Part shown: positions 1 through 9,517 of the stretch, in pieces
How positions within the stretch are numbered: position 1 is the stretch's first letter
Layout of the letters: each line of letters starts with the position of its first letter
Assembly (NCBI GenBank): GCA_963767635.1
Contig: CAVYEM010000001.1
Location: 558,001-622,000 of the forward strand
DNA from: CAVYEM01 sp963767635
GTDB taxonomy: Bacteria; Vulcanimicrobiota; Vulcanimicrobiia; Vulcanimicrobiales; Vulcanimicrobiaceae
Reading direction: 5' to 3'
DNA: 64,000 nt
The notes under the pieces: model-generated
The model's input: the letters and a program-made list of their open reading frames with translations, nothing else
What the model was told of the DNA's origin: nothing
Database searches by the model: none
Program-made: the position numbers and the translations under genes

Positions 1-1242
1 AAGCTCGGACAAGAAGCCGTCGATTGGGGCATGAACCAGGCGAAGCTGGAAGGCATCGGTGCCGACGAAGCGGCGCTGGTGGCGATCCGTCCGTCGACCG
101 GCGAGATTCTTACGATGATCGGCGGGACTCATTTTTCGCTCGCCAATCAATTCAATCGCGCCTGGCAGGCGCACCGCCAGCCCGGCTCGTCGTTCAAAGC
201 CTACGTCTATACCGCGGCGATCGACAGCGGAATGCCGGCATCGACGGTGATCGACGATTCGCCCGTTAGTTATCCGGACGGGACCGGCGGCACGTGGTCG
301 CCGCAGGACGACGATCACAGTTACATGGGGCCGATCTCGCTGCGCGTTGCGCTTGCGCAAAGCCGCAACATCGTCGCCGTTAAATTGCTGGAGCAAGTCG
401 GCGTGGATCGAGTGATACAGTATGCGCATCGCATGGGCGTGAGCTCGACGCTGGAGCCCAATCTCTCGCTTGCGCTCGGAACATCCGTCATCACGCCGCT
501 CGATCAAGCGACCGGTTATGCGACGCTCGCGGATCAAGGCGTACACATTCCCGCCTCGCCCTTCCGCCTGGTCAAGGATTCGCTCGGGAACGCGGTGCTC
601 GACAATCAGTATCCCGAACAAAGCGAAGTGGTGAGCGCGGGAACGGCGTACATCATGACCACCATGCTGGAGGACGTCATCAACCACGGCACGGGGTATC
701 CCAATGCCATAATCGGACGTCCGGCTGCGGGCAAAACCGGTACGACGTCGGATTTTCGCGATGCGTGGTTCGTCGGATTCACGCCCGACTTGGTAACGGC
801 CGTGTGGATCGGCAATGACAATTACCATCCGATGAACGAGTCGTACGGCGGAAATATCCCCGCACGGATTTGGGCGCGCTTCATGAAAGAGTCGCTGGTA
901 AACGTCGCCAAGCACGATTTCGTTTTTCCGGGCGACGAGGTGAAGAAAGTGGCCGCATGCGGCGACGGCTATGGACCGTACGAATATTATTTGAGCGGCA
1001 CCGAACCGCTCAGTCCGTGCGGCAGACCGCAAACCGCGCCCGCGAATGCGTTCGGTGGTCCCGTGGGGCTTTCGAACAATTCAGCCAGCCTGCCGCCCGC
1101 GCCGACGTTCTCGCCGGAACCGACTGCGCCGCCGCCCCCACCCGCGCCGCAGCCGCCCGATAGCATCGGAGACGGGACGAATTACGTTCCGCTCGATTCT
1201 CCGGCGCCTGGCGCCACGGCGCAACCGCGCCGCCGATACTAA
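1..1242 (+). CDS. Class A penicillin-binding protein, C-terminal part (5' end outside window)
   Basis: The reading frame is open from base 1, so the start lies upstream. The visible 413 codons hold the transpeptidase domain of a bifunctional PBP1A-type peptidoglycan synthase, which cross-links stem peptides outside the inner membrane. The active-site motifs are present in order: SSFK (serine nucleophile, visible residues 63-66), SRN (121-123) and KTGTT (245-249). The N-terminal glycosyltransferase domain is not visible. The last ~75 residues are a Pro/Ala-rich low-complexity tail, common in these enzymes. xseA starts 6 nt after the stop, so the two may be cotranscribed. Confidence 0.93.
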   Translation, partial: KLGQEAVDWGMNQAKLEGIGADEAALVAIRPSTGEILTMIGGTHFSLANQFNRAWQAHRQPGSSFKAYVYTAAIDSGMPASTVIDDSPVSYPDGTGGTWSPQDDDHSYMGPISLRVALAQSRNIVAVKLLEQVGVDRVIQYAHRMGVSSTLEPNLSLALGTSVITPLDQATGYATLADQGVHIPASPFRLVKDSLGNAVLDNQYPEQSEVVSAGTAYIMTTMLEDVINHGTGYPNAIIGRPAAGKTGTTSDFRDAWFVGFTPDLVTAVWIGNDNYHPMNESYGGNIPARIWARFMKESLVNVAKHDFVFPGDEVKKVAACGDGYGPYEYYLSGTEPLSPCGRPQTAPANAFGGPVGLSNNSASLPPAPTFSPEPTAPPPPPAPQPPDSIGDGTNYVPLDSPAPGATAQPRRRY

Positions 1243-1247
1243 GCACC

Positions 1248-2619
1248 ATGCAAGACTCGCTGTTTTCTCGATCTCGGCCGCCCGCGCAACCGATCGCGGA
1301 AGAAGTGCAAGGCGTCAGCCGCGTCGTCGATTACATTCGTCGTTTGATCGCGCACAACAGAACGCTCGCAGGGGTTCGCGTGCGCGGAGAAGTTTCGGGG
1401 CGCGCGCAAGTGAACGGGCGTCTTTATTTCGATCTGAAAGAGAACGCCGACGTGCTCAAATGCGTGGTGTGGGCGGGCGATGCGGTCAAGCTTCCCCCGT
1501 TTAAGGACGGGGACGAGATTGTCTGCGGCGGCGACTATGGAACGTTTCCGGCGCGCAGTCAGTATCAGCTCGTTCGTCAAGAGCGTCGAGCTGAGCGGGA
1601 CGGGCGCGCTGTACGCGCGGTTCGAAGAGCTCAGAGAGACGTTCCGCAAAGAGGGACTGTTCGAAAGAGAGCGCAAGCGCGCGATGCCGGCGTTTCCCCT
1701 GCGCATTGCCGTCGTGTCGGCTCACGGCAAAGGCGCGGAAGACTTTCTGACCACGATTGCAAAACGGGCGCCGTACGTGCGCGTTCACTTCGTCGAAAGC
1801 CGCGTACAGGGAGACGGCGCTTCAATCGACATCGGAGAGGCGATCCGCAAAGCCGGCCGCTTGGACGTGGACGTCATCGTGGTGACGCGAGGCGGCGGTT
1901 CGTACGAAGACTTGTTCCCGTTCAATCTCGAGCCGGTCGTGCGCGCGATCGAGCACTCACCGTTGCCCGTGCTCTCGGCCATCGGTCACACGGGCGACGT
2001 GCATCTCAGCGACTTCGTTGCGGATCATACGTGCGAGACGCCTTCGAACGCCGCGCAATATTTCGGCGAGATTGCCGATCGCTTTTTTTCGCGGCTGCAA
2101 ACCGCGCAGACGCAGCTCGAACGCTCGATGTCGGGGCTCGCGACCAATGCGGCGCAACGCTTCGATTCGGCCCAGAAGGATTTTCGGCACGCCCAGCGCG
2201 CTTTCGTTCCGGCACGCGCTAATGCTCTGCACGCACTGGAGCGCCGGCTGGATGCGCAAACCCCGCACCAGCGGCTGGCAGCGCGTGTCAGACGGCTCAC
2301 GGAACTGCGTTCGCAGCTCACATCCGCTGCACGGTATTCCACGGCGCCGGGCGCGCAGCGTCTTGGCCGTTTGAATGAAACGCTGGCGCGGCTGCAGCAG
2401 TCTGGTTTGCGAACGTACGGCGAGCGGCTTCGGCACATCCAAACTCGCCTGAACGGCCTGGATCCGCAGGCATTACTGGCGCGCGGGTACGCGATCATAA
2501 CGCTCGACGGAATGGCCGTTCGCGACGCGAACGTCGTGCCGATCGGAGCGGTCGTTCAGGCGCAGGTGCAGCATGGTAAGCTGCTTGCCCGAGTCGAAGG
2601 AAGCGAATCGAATGACTGA
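1248..2619 (+). CDS. xseA: Exodeoxyribonuclease VII large subunit (frame broken at ~1575)
   Basis: XseA, with XseB, degrades single-stranded DNA in the cytoplasm. The N-terminal OB-fold (VRVRGEVSG, GRLYFDLKE) is read in one frame from ATG 1248 to codon GTT at 1572-1574. The catalytic region (PLRIAVVSAHGKGAEDFL, VVTRGGGSYEDL, LSAIGHTGD) continues from GTC 1576 in another frame. Removing the single C at 1575 restores SQYQLVVKSVELSG, the sequence expected of the family, so this is a one-base insertion, probably a sequencing error. The rejoined protein would be about 457 residues, normal for the family. The stop overlaps the xseB start. The C-terminal helices (about 2080-2500) form the usual coiled-coil stalk. 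Confidence 0.9.
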
Positions 2620-2860
2620 ACCAAAGCCGGGTGCATTCGAGCAGAAAGTCTCGCGCCTTGAGGCAATCGTCAAAGAGCTGGAAAACGGCAGCGTCGAGCT
2701 CGACCGTGCCGTTGCATTATTCAAAGAAGGCAAAACGCTGGCGAGTCAGTGCGAGGAGCTGCTCAAAGGCGCGCAGGCGCAAATCGATCGCGCGATGGAG
2801 CAAACGCCCGCACCGGTTGCGCCGCCGGCCGATGCGCTTTCCGACGACATTCCGTTTTGA
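2612..2860 (+). CDS. xseB: Exodeoxyribonuclease VII small subunit
   Basis: This is an 82-residue protein beginning MTEPKPGAFEQ. It contains the XseB helical hairpin (FEQKVSRLEAIVKELENG, LDRAVALFKEGKTLASQCEE), which binds the stalk of XseA. Its ATG at 2612 overlaps the xseA stop at 2617-2619, implying translational coupling. An upstream in-frame start at 2573 exists but lies inside xseA and adds no conserved sequence. A Pro/Ala-rich tail ends in DDIPF. Confidence 0.9.
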   Translation: MTEPKPGAFEQKVSRLEAIVKELENGSVELDRAVALFKEGKTLASQCEELLKGAQAQIDRAMEQTPAPVAPPADALSDDIPF

Positions 2861-3029
2861 CGTTTTGACGTTCTAAAAACCGTCTCACGACGAATGGGTT
2901 TAAACGCCGATCCGCGTGGCATCCCGGACGATTGCCGAATGCAGCGGTTCCGGCGCCAAACGCGGGAAAATACCTTGACACACACGCATCGATCCCTCCA
3001 GACCACAACGCGGCGACGGAGAACCGCCT

Positions 3030-3420
3030 TTGCATAACCCAGTTCTAAAAGTTCCGAGCAAGATCAATCCGCTCGGCATCGAGGTCCTTCAAAAACTGCA
3101 GCACAACGCCGCCATGAGGGAATTGATTCTCGGCGGCGGCTTTGCGCTGCAACACTACCGGGAATTCCACGATACCGACGACATCGACGCATGGTGGTCC
3201 AACGTTCCTTCCCAAGAGACACTCGATGCCGTTCGCAAGGCGGTCAAATCCGTTGCACGGGCACACAAATACGGATACAGGGAACGAACGTGGGGGAGAC
3301 GTTCTCCTTCGAGATGCTTCGACCGGGTGGCCAGCCGGAGAGGGACGCATCTTCCGGGCAAAATACGAAGTTCTGGACGCGCGCGAAGGACGCACAGACC
3401 CGTGCGCGGACATGATCTGA
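3030..3420 (+). pseudogene. Nucleotidyltransferase (AbiEii-like) remnant with two frame breaks
   Basis: The first ~85 codons look like the start of a nucleotidyltransferase of the AbiEii / DUF1814 type: an AMRELILGGGFALQHY segment followed by DTDDIDAWW, where the Asp pair would bind metal. Near 3290 the plausible frame shifts (NVGETFSFEMLRPG), and near 3325 it shifts again (GEGRIFRAKYEVLDAREG), reaching a stop at 3418-3420. The full-length family is about 200-300 residues, so only an N-terminal piece remains. AbiEii proteins act as toxins or abortive-infection factors with an AbiEi antitoxin, but no antitoxin is visible. Family assignment is from the short N-terminal motif only. Confidence 0.5.
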
Positions 3421-3495
3421 TGCGCCTCGCCGGGCGGCCGTCTCGCCAACCGATTTACGATCGCGACGACCGGCTCAATGCGCGCCGCCGTGCCG

Positions 3496-3837
3496 CTATT
3501 TTATGACGATGGCGTTCCTGAAGGAGCGTTTGCGGGCTTTGAACGTCTCATAAAACGTGCCGGTCACCGTTGCCGCGTCGCCGTCGGCGCGTGCCGTGTT
3601 TTTCTCATCGATGACGACGATACATTTGGAATCACAGAGCTGAAAACCGGCAACCGTGCCGAGGATGGTGTGGCTGGTTTGAAATTTCGCAACTTTGCCG
3701 CCGACGGTGACCGTTTTGCCGCCGAAGGATGCGGGATTGGCAAGAATGCCGGATGGCGTGAGATCTGCCGCCAGTGACACGGCGGTCATGGCCGCCATCA
3801 AAAGCAGCGCCGGTAGAGAATAGCGTAGTGATGACAT
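3496..3837 (-). CDS. Small secreted protein, OB-fold-like, unknown function
   Basis: This 113-residue protein has an N-terminal signal peptide (hydrophobic SLPALLLMAAMTAVSLA, cleavage likely after AA at ~24). The mature domain begins TPSGILANPASFGGKTVTVGGKV and continues in beta-rich fashion with two cysteines (QLCDSKCIVV) and TVTGTFYETF. The 'loss/gain of function, value TV-GGKV ... VTGTF' pattern resembles periplasmic OB-fold (tRNA_anti-like) proteins, but that is a resemblance only. A good ribosome-binding site (GGGAAGGGA) lies 6 nt upstream of the ATG. It is followed on the same strand by another small secreted protein. Confidence 0.75.
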   Translation of the reverse strand: MSSLRYSLPALLLMAAMTAVSLAADLTPSGILANPASFGGKTVTVGGKVAKFQTSHTILGTVAGFQLCDSKCIVVIDEKNTARADGDAATVTGTFYETFKARKRSFRNAIVIK

Positions 3838-3874
3838 GAAGTCCCTTCCCTTTTATGATTCTAGGATGATGCGG

Positions 3875-4183
3875 CTATTTGCCGGGCAAGAGATCGCAAT
3901 CGATCATCTTGTTGATGAGCGGTCCGGCAACCTTGTCGACGAATCTGGCGCGAGCGGACGGATCGCGCTTGAGAAGACCGGACGCACCGCCGGAACTTCC
4001 TGACCCTTTCCGCTGCCTGATCGTCGCGGCGAAGTCGGTGCAGGATTCGTTTTGCACGCGATTGACGATGATCTTTGCCGTGCTGTCGACAACCTGATAC
4101 TTCAGCTGTTCTCGAATCGTAGCGGCGGCCGCAAACGAAACGGCCGAAAAACACATGAGTATGGCGATCGCGATGACTTTCAT
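3875..4183 (-). CDS. Small secreted hypothetical protein
   Basis: This 102-residue protein starts MKVIAIAILMCFSAVSFAAAA, a signal peptide with an AxA cleavage site near residue 20. The mature part (IREQLKYQVVDSTAKI...) contains two cysteines (NESCTDF, MIDCDLL) that could form a disulfide, plus a Gly/Ser-rich linker. I do not recognise the family. The ATG at 4181-4183 overlaps the RND pump stop as ATGA and has an AAGGAG ribosome-binding site, so it is the last gene of the efflux operon. It shares its frame with the pump's N-terminal part only because the pump frame is broken; the apparent 1153-residue fusion is an artefact. Confidence 0.75.
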   Translation of the reverse strand: MKVIAIAILMCFSAVSFAAAATIREQLKYQVVDSTAKIIVNRVQNESCTDFAATIRQRKGSGSSGGASGLLKRDPSARARFVDKVAGPLINKMIDCDLLPGK

Positions 4184-4749
4184 GAGACTGGCTCCTTTTC
4201 GGGCAGTGTGGGAATTGGCATGGCGGCGTCGATACGGAACTGGGAACGCGGCGCGCCTGCCATGGCGACATACACGACGGGCACGAGCAACAAGGTAAGA
4301 GCGAGCGAGCTCAGCAGGCCGCCGATGACGACCACGCCCAATGCTTGGCGAACTTCCGAGCCCGGTTCCAGCGCCAGGGCGATGGGCAACATCGCCACAA
4401 CCATTGAGAATGTCGTCATGACGATCGGACGGAATCGCGTTGCAGCGCTTTCCGATATCGCTTGCGTCACCGATCGCCCACGCTCGCGCAGATGATTGGC
4501 GAAGTCGACCAGCAGTATCCCGTTCTTGGTGACGAGAGCCACGAGCAACAGCATACCGATCATCGAGAACAGATTCAGCGTCAAATGCGCGAGCGCAAGC
4601 GATCCGAGCGCGCCGAACGCCGTCACCGGTATGGCAAACATCATGACGAACGGCGTCTTGAAGCTGTTGTACAGCGCTACCATCAACAGGTACACGAGCA
4701 CGAAGGACAGGACGAGCGCGACCGCTATACCACGCACCGTGTCCAACAT
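4180..4749 (-). CDS. C-terminal fragment of the RND pump (TM8-TM12 frame)
   Basis: This is the downstream frame of the broken RND transporter, listed because it is a separate open frame of 189 codons. It carries VLVYLLMVALYNSF, TAFGALGSLALAHL, LVALVTKNGILLVDFANHLRE and the closing helices ending VAMAGAPRSQF. The VTKNGILLVDFAN stretch is a conserved RND C-terminal motif. It is not an independent gene: the frame is open further upstream to ~4830, where it meets the N-terminal part. Confidence 0.85.
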   Translation of the reverse strand: MLDTVRGIAVALVLSFVLVYLLMVALYNSFKTPFVMMFAIPVTAFGALGSLALAHLTLNLFSMIGMLLLVALVTKNGILLVDFANHLRERGRSVTQAISESAATRFRPIVMTTFSMVVAMLPIALALEPGSEVRQALGVVVIGGLLSSLALTLLLVPVVYVAMAGAPRSQFRIDAAMPIPTLPEKEPVS

Positions 4750-7336
4750 ATTTTGCTGGCTGCCGTTCGGAGCCGGCCGCAGCGAAGCTCCTGTCGGGAG
4801 CGTTCCGACTCGCGATACGATCGCACTCGTTACGCGCGAGAGTCTGATATCCCGGACGCACGTTACTGCTCACGAAGACCACGTCCCGCCGGTTGATGCG
4901 CGTGATGAGTGGGGCGGCGGGGCGTGAAATAAACTGCGCGACGTCGCCCACGTGCACGATTTTTTGCGTCGTCGTGCGGATTGGGATGGCCGCAAGCGAG
5001 AGCAGCGATCCCCGCTCGTCGAACGGGTACACGACTTGCACGTCTTGCGAACCGGATGCGGAGCTGTACTGCGTGGCAATCACGCCGCCGAAGGCCGCAC
5101 GGACGGCGGTTGCCGCCGTTCCGATGCTCACGCCAAGCATCTGCGCCGCATCACGGTCGAACGTAACATCGACGCTGGGCATCGGATCCAGCGCCGACAC
5201 GAGCACGTTCGCGGTTCCCGGCGTGCGCTGCGCCGTTGCGTAGACTTTGCGGGCTAAGCTGTCCAGCATCGGCGCCGGCGCGTCCACCACGTAGTCTATG
5301 GGTTGCTGCGTGCCGCCGTTGATTCCGGTCGCAGGAATAGCAACGACTGCGGCATTCGGCAAAAGACTTTGTGCTTTGGGCAGAAGCGATCGCAGCCAAC
5401 CGGCGCTCGAGTGGTGCTTATCTACGCGTAAGAACACGTGCACTTGACCGACGAAACCCTGTTGAACGAAGCCGCCGAACTGCGCTTGATAGCTCCCCGC
5501 AATCGCGGTCTCTCCCTCGACCTGCGGCATGCCGTCGATCTGCTGCTCGAGAGCCAGAATGCCGGTGCGCGTCACGGCCAGGGAAGTGCCGACGGGGTAT
5601 CGCACCTGCACGGTCACCTCGCCCCTGTCGACCGCCGGCAAAAACTCGAAACCCACCAGACCGGCGGGCACCAGCGCGAGGGCGATGACGACGCTGAACG
5701 CGCTGACCACCGCGACTCCGCGCGGACGCGCCAGCGCCCACGGAAGGATTCGCGTCGCGTACGCGGTCCGCACGCGCTCGAACCCTTGGGTGAAAGCATC
5801 AATGACACGCCAGGGTTTCCAATGCGAAAACATCGACCAGCAGCCCGCCATCGCCGGCGTAACGGTAAATGAAATGACGAGCGAGGTGATCGTGGCAATT
5901 GCCACGACCAGCCCAAACTCTTTCATGAACCGTCCGACGGTTCCAGGCAAGAACGCGAGGGGCAGAAACACGACGACGTCCACGAGCGTCAGCGTAACGG
6001 CCGCAAGCGCAATCTCCGTGCGTCCGGCGATCGCCGCATTGGGCGCATCCTCCCCGGCGTCGCGATGCCGCTCGATGTTTTCGAGTACGACGGTGGAATC
6101 GTCCACGAGTATTCCGATGACCAGCGTCATGGCTGCCAGTGAAACGGTGTCCAACGTGAAATTGAACAGGCGCATCGCGGTGAGCGCGACCAGTAACGAG
6201 GTCGGGATGGATACGCACACGACGAGTGCGTTTCTCCACGAGCGCAGGAAGAACAGCATGACGATTGCCGTCAGTGCAATCGCCTCGATCAGCGCTTGCC
6301 ATACCTCGCCAATCTGTTCTTTGGTATACGCCGCTTGCACGTTGACAACCGAGAACGCGACGTTCGGAAAGCGGCTGCGAAAGTCGGGCAGCGCCTTCAG
6401 CACCGCGTTGGATACGGAGACTTCGCTTGCTCCGCTCGCTTTGCGAACGTCGAGAATGATTGCCGGATCGCCGCGATGGAAAGCAAAAACGCGCTGCGTT
6501 TCGTAGCCATACGACGTACTGGCCACGTCGCGGATCTGCAAGACGCGACCGGTTGTGCTCCATGGATTCAGGCCCGGTGGCGGCGCGGCGGCGGACCCTA
6601 GCAGCAAACTGGCAACGGACTGCGGTGTTTGAATGTCGCCGCGAACGTCCAACGTCGTCTCGGTCCCCTGCGCCGTTGCGATTCCGCCGGGCGCTCGCAC
6701 GTTGTTGTTTGCGACGGCGCTGATCACATCGTTCAGCGTCGAGCCCGACGCGATCAAGCGCATCGGGTCGACGGCGACTTCGATCGACGGCGTCACGTCA
6801 CCGGAGGATTGCACGAAAGAAACGCCCGGGATCTGTTCCATTTGCGGAATAACGAGGTTGTCGACGGTGTTGGAAAGATCGTGCGGGCTCAGGCGGTTCG
6901 TCGAAACGGCCAGCTCGACGACCGTTCCTTGACTCGGATCGTACGAGACGATCGACGGCGCGCGCAAATCACTGGGCAATTGCGCGTCCGCCGACTGCAG
7001 CCGGCGCTGCACTTCCGTCAAGTCGGCGGTCTTGTCGGATTCCAGCGTGAAAAATGCCGCGACCGTCGCGCCGCCCTGCTGAATCGTGGTTTGAATGTGA
7101 TCCAGGTCCGGAGCGCCGGCCAACTGATCTTCGATGGGGCGCGCGACGGTGTCGCGAATCGTGCTGGGCGATGCGCCCGGATAGGACGCGATAACTTGAA
7201 TGACCGGAAGATCGACGTTGGGAAACTGCTGCTGCACTAGCCCTGGATACGCGATCGTGCCCGCGACCAACGTGAGCAGAACGACGACCGTCGCAAGCGC
7301 GGGGCGCCGCACGAATGCGGCCGTGATTCCGCTCAT
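4180..7336 (-). CDS. RND efflux transporter, inner-membrane subunit (frame broken at ~4833)
   Basis: This is a proton-driven HAE1/AcrB-family pump. From ATG 7336 the first transmembrane helix is at residues ~10-30, followed by the large periplasmic loop. TM2-TM6 include the proton-relay Asp pair in GILVDDSTVVLENIERH (residues 412-413). The frame runs correctly to VRPGYQTLAR and then breaks at 4830-4838 inside a CGCGCG run; the other frame resumes with VTSAIVSRVGTLPTGA and finishes the pump. Loss of one CG dinucleotide would explain it. Rejoined length is ~1050 residues, normal for the family. The ATG overlaps the adaptor stop (ATGA), so adaptor and pump are translationally coupled. Substrate is unknown; no outer-membrane channel gene is adjacent. 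Confidence 0.92.
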
Positions 7337-8592
7337 TGTCCCTGCAGGACGACGCGCGAGTTTCGATCCAATCCTTCGATCACGGCGTTCGAACCGTCGT
7401 TCGCCAGATCGCGTACCGGCGCGACGCCGATCTTGCCGTTCGCAGCAAGCGTTCGTACTGCGCTGTGCGATGCATCGAGGAACGCGCTCGTTGGAATGAC
7501 GAGCCCGGCGACGGGCGGGAGCATGATTCGGGCGGAGACAACCATCCCCGACTGCAGCAGGCCGACGGCATTGGGCAGGCGGACTTTGACGACAAAATTC
7601 GTGGAACCCGGCTCAGCCTGCCCCAAAACCGCCTCGACGATGCCCGGAACGCGCATCGAAGGCCGGCTAGCCACAGTTATCTGCGCACCGCTTCCGGGTC
7701 GAATCAGGAAGACTTGATCGCTCGACGCATTCAGCATCGCGTACACGTCGCGAACCTGCTGGATCGTGAACAGCGCGGACGAACCCGGATATTGCCCGGC
7801 ATTAATGTTGCGGTTGACGACGACGCCTGCGACAGGCGAAACGATCGTCGCCTTGGCGATCTGCACGTCGATCTGATCCGCCTGCGCTCGCGCCGAAGCC
7901 GCTGCAGCCTGTGCGGAGACGACGTTGTCGCGCTGCAAGCCACGCGCATCGTCTCCGTTGACGCTTACGGCCGTGGCTGCGGTCTGCATGCTCGCGCGAG
8001 CGGACGCAACGGCTTGCTCGTCGCTTTGATACTGCGTCGTGTCGGTGTCCAGGACGGCTCTGGAGAGATATCCTTGCGCGTACAGTTGCCGGTCGCGCTC
8101 AAACGTCGTGTGCGAGAGCGAAAGCTTTTGCTGCGCCTGCGCCAGCGTGCTCTGCGCGCCGGCCAAATCGCCCTTGCTCTGCTGAATGTTGAGCGAAGCC
8201 TGGTCGCGCGCTTGCGCAACTTTTGCCTCTGCTTCGGCTGCACTACGTTCGGCCGCTTGAAAATTGGCACGCAGATCGGCAGTGTCCAGACGCGCGAGTA
8301 CCTGACCGGCCGCAACCGCTTCACCCTCGCGCACGTAGACATCGTCCGCGGGTTCCTGCAAGGTGCTCGATATGGTGACGTTCTGCAAAGGGGCGATCAG
8401 CCCCGAGAGCATGAGCGACGGCGCAACGCGTCCCGTATGCACCGCAACGGCGCGCACCGGCGGCGCACTCGACCGCACCGTCGAGACTCCGCCCCGATTA
8501 CACGCGCAAACAAGCGCCGTCTGAAACAACAGACAAGCGAACAGTAGGTTGCGACGTAACGAAACCGTGCTCAACCTCAGTCCTCCCGCCAT
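7333..8592 (-). CDS. RND efflux periplasmic adaptor (membrane fusion lipoprotein)
   Basis: This adaptor bridges the inner-membrane pump to an outer-membrane channel. After a hydrophobic leader there is a lipobox-like LVCAC, so the protein is probably lipid-anchored. It contains the split biotinyl-lipoyl halves (VYVREGEAVAAGQVLARLD and ATIVSPVAGVVVNRN) flanking a long Ala/Gln-rich coiled-coil hairpin, then beta-barrel and C-terminal domains. The start is uncertain. ATG 8592 has GAGG directly before it; TTG 8574 has a better-spaced GGGAGG and still keeps the signal sequence. The stop overlaps the pump start. It is divergent from tlyA with ~45 bp between them. Confidence 0.9.
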   Translation of the reverse strand: MAGGLRLSTVSLRRNLLFACLLFQTALVCACNRGGVSTVRSSAPPVRAVAVHTGRVAPSLMLSGLIAPLQNVTISSTLQEPADDVYVREGEAVAAGQVLARLDTADLRANFQAAERSAAEAEAKVAQARDQASLNIQQSKGDLAGAQSTLAQAQQKLSLSHTTFERDRQLYAQGYLSRAVLDTDTTQYQSDEQAVASARASMQTAATAVSVNGDDARGLQRDNVVSAQAAAASARAQADQIDVQIAKATIVSPVAGVVVNRNINAGQYPGSSALFTIQQVRDVYAMLNASSDQVFLIRPGSGAQITVASRPSMRVPGIVEAVLGQAEPGSTNFVVKVRLPNAVGLLQSGMVVSARIMLPPVAGLVIPTSAFLDASHSAVRTLAANGKIGVAPVRDLANDGSNAVIEGLDRNSRVVLQGQ

Positions 8593-8635
8593 CCTCGCCG
8601 AAGAAGGGCGCACCCAATGGTAGCACCTACCTGCA

Positions 8636-9517
8636 ATGAGTCGCAACATCGCGAGGTGGCCGCATAAGTCTCTGTCAATCGACGAAGCCGACTCCGCGCC
8701 GGAAGCGCAGCGCCGCAGCAAACCGTCCTCGAACGTGACCGAGCGTCTCGATTCAGCCGTATCGGAGCGCGAAGGCATCACGCGGTCGCAGGCGCGCAGC
8801 CTTATTATGGAAGGCCGAGTGAGAGTGAACGGCACGCCGGCCACGAAAGCGGGCGCATCCGTGCGCGCGGATTCCAAGATCGAAGTCGAACGTCCGCGGC
8901 GTTTCGTAAGCCGCGGCGGCGAGAAACTCGATTACGCCATCGACACGTTTCGCATTCACGTTCCGGGAAAGTACGCACTTGACGTCGGCGCATCCAGCGG
9001 AGGCTTTACCGATTGCCTGCTGCAGCGTGGTGCCGTGCACGTCGTGGCGCTCGACGTCGGCTATGGTCAACTGGACTGGCGCTTGCGCAACGATGCGCGC
9101 GTGACGGTGATGGAGCGTGTAAACTTCCGCTACGTGCCGGACGAGGCGTTTGCGCGCTGCTTCGACATTGTCGTGATCGATGCGTCGTTCATTTCGCTGA
9201 GAACCATCGCGGCGCGAGCCGTGCGCAGCTTGACGCCGGAGGGCGATATCGTCGCGCTGGTCAAGCCGCAGTTCGAGGCTGGACGCGAGCGCTTGGGAAG
9301 CGGTGGGGTCGTACGCGATCCCGGCGTGCATCGCGCAGTGCTGCGAGAGATTCGCGATGCCATGGCTTCTTTGGGCTTGGCGGCCGTAGCGGTAACGGAA
9401 TCTCCACTCCTGGGCCCTGCGGGAAACCGCGAATTTCTGATGCGGCTGCGGCGCAGCGGCACGCCGGTTGACGATGGAGTGATCGACGGCGTCGTGTGCG
9501 AAGGTTCACCAGCGTGA
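8636..9517 (+). CDS. tlyA: TlyA family 23S/16S rRNA (cytidine-2'-O)-methyltransferase
   Basis: The protein has an N-terminal S4 RNA-binding domain (about residues 37-90; RLDSAVSEREGITRSQA, GRVRVNGTPATKAG) and an FtsJ/Rossmann methyltransferase domain with the SAM motif DVGASSGGFTD (116-126), then VVIDASFISLR and LVKPQFEAG. TlyA proteins 2'-O-methylate rRNA cytidines. The first ~33 residues are not typical of the family, and a GTG at 8735 just before TERLD could be the true start. The stop overlaps the nadK GTG start. The tlyA-nadK-recN order is typical of Gram-positive-related lineages. Confidence 0.93.
   Translation: MSRNIARWPHKSLSIDEADSAPEAQRRSKPSSNVTERLDSAVSEREGITRSQARSLIMEGRVRVNGTPATKAGASVRADSKIEVERPRRFVSRGGEKLDYAIDTFRIHVPGKYALDVGASSGGFTDCLLQRGAVHVVALDVGYGQLDWRLRNDARVTVMERVNFRYVPDEAFARCFDIVVIDASFISLRTIAARAVRSLTPEGDIVALVKPQFEAGRERLGSGGVVRDPGVHRAVLREIRDAMASLGLAAVAVTESPLLGPAGNREFLMRLRRSGTPVDDGVIDGVVCEGSPA

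Noticed and set aside
3875..7336. A single 1153-residue fusion of the RND pump with a small secreted protein
   Set aside because: The middle part is the pump read out of frame. The true C-terminus is in another frame, and the secreted protein has its own AAGGAG site and ATG at 4183.
7336..8547. Plus-strand frame (403 codons) opposite the efflux adaptor
   Set aside because: Antisense shadow with Arg-rich composition and no conserved motif; the adaptor on the minus strand is clear.
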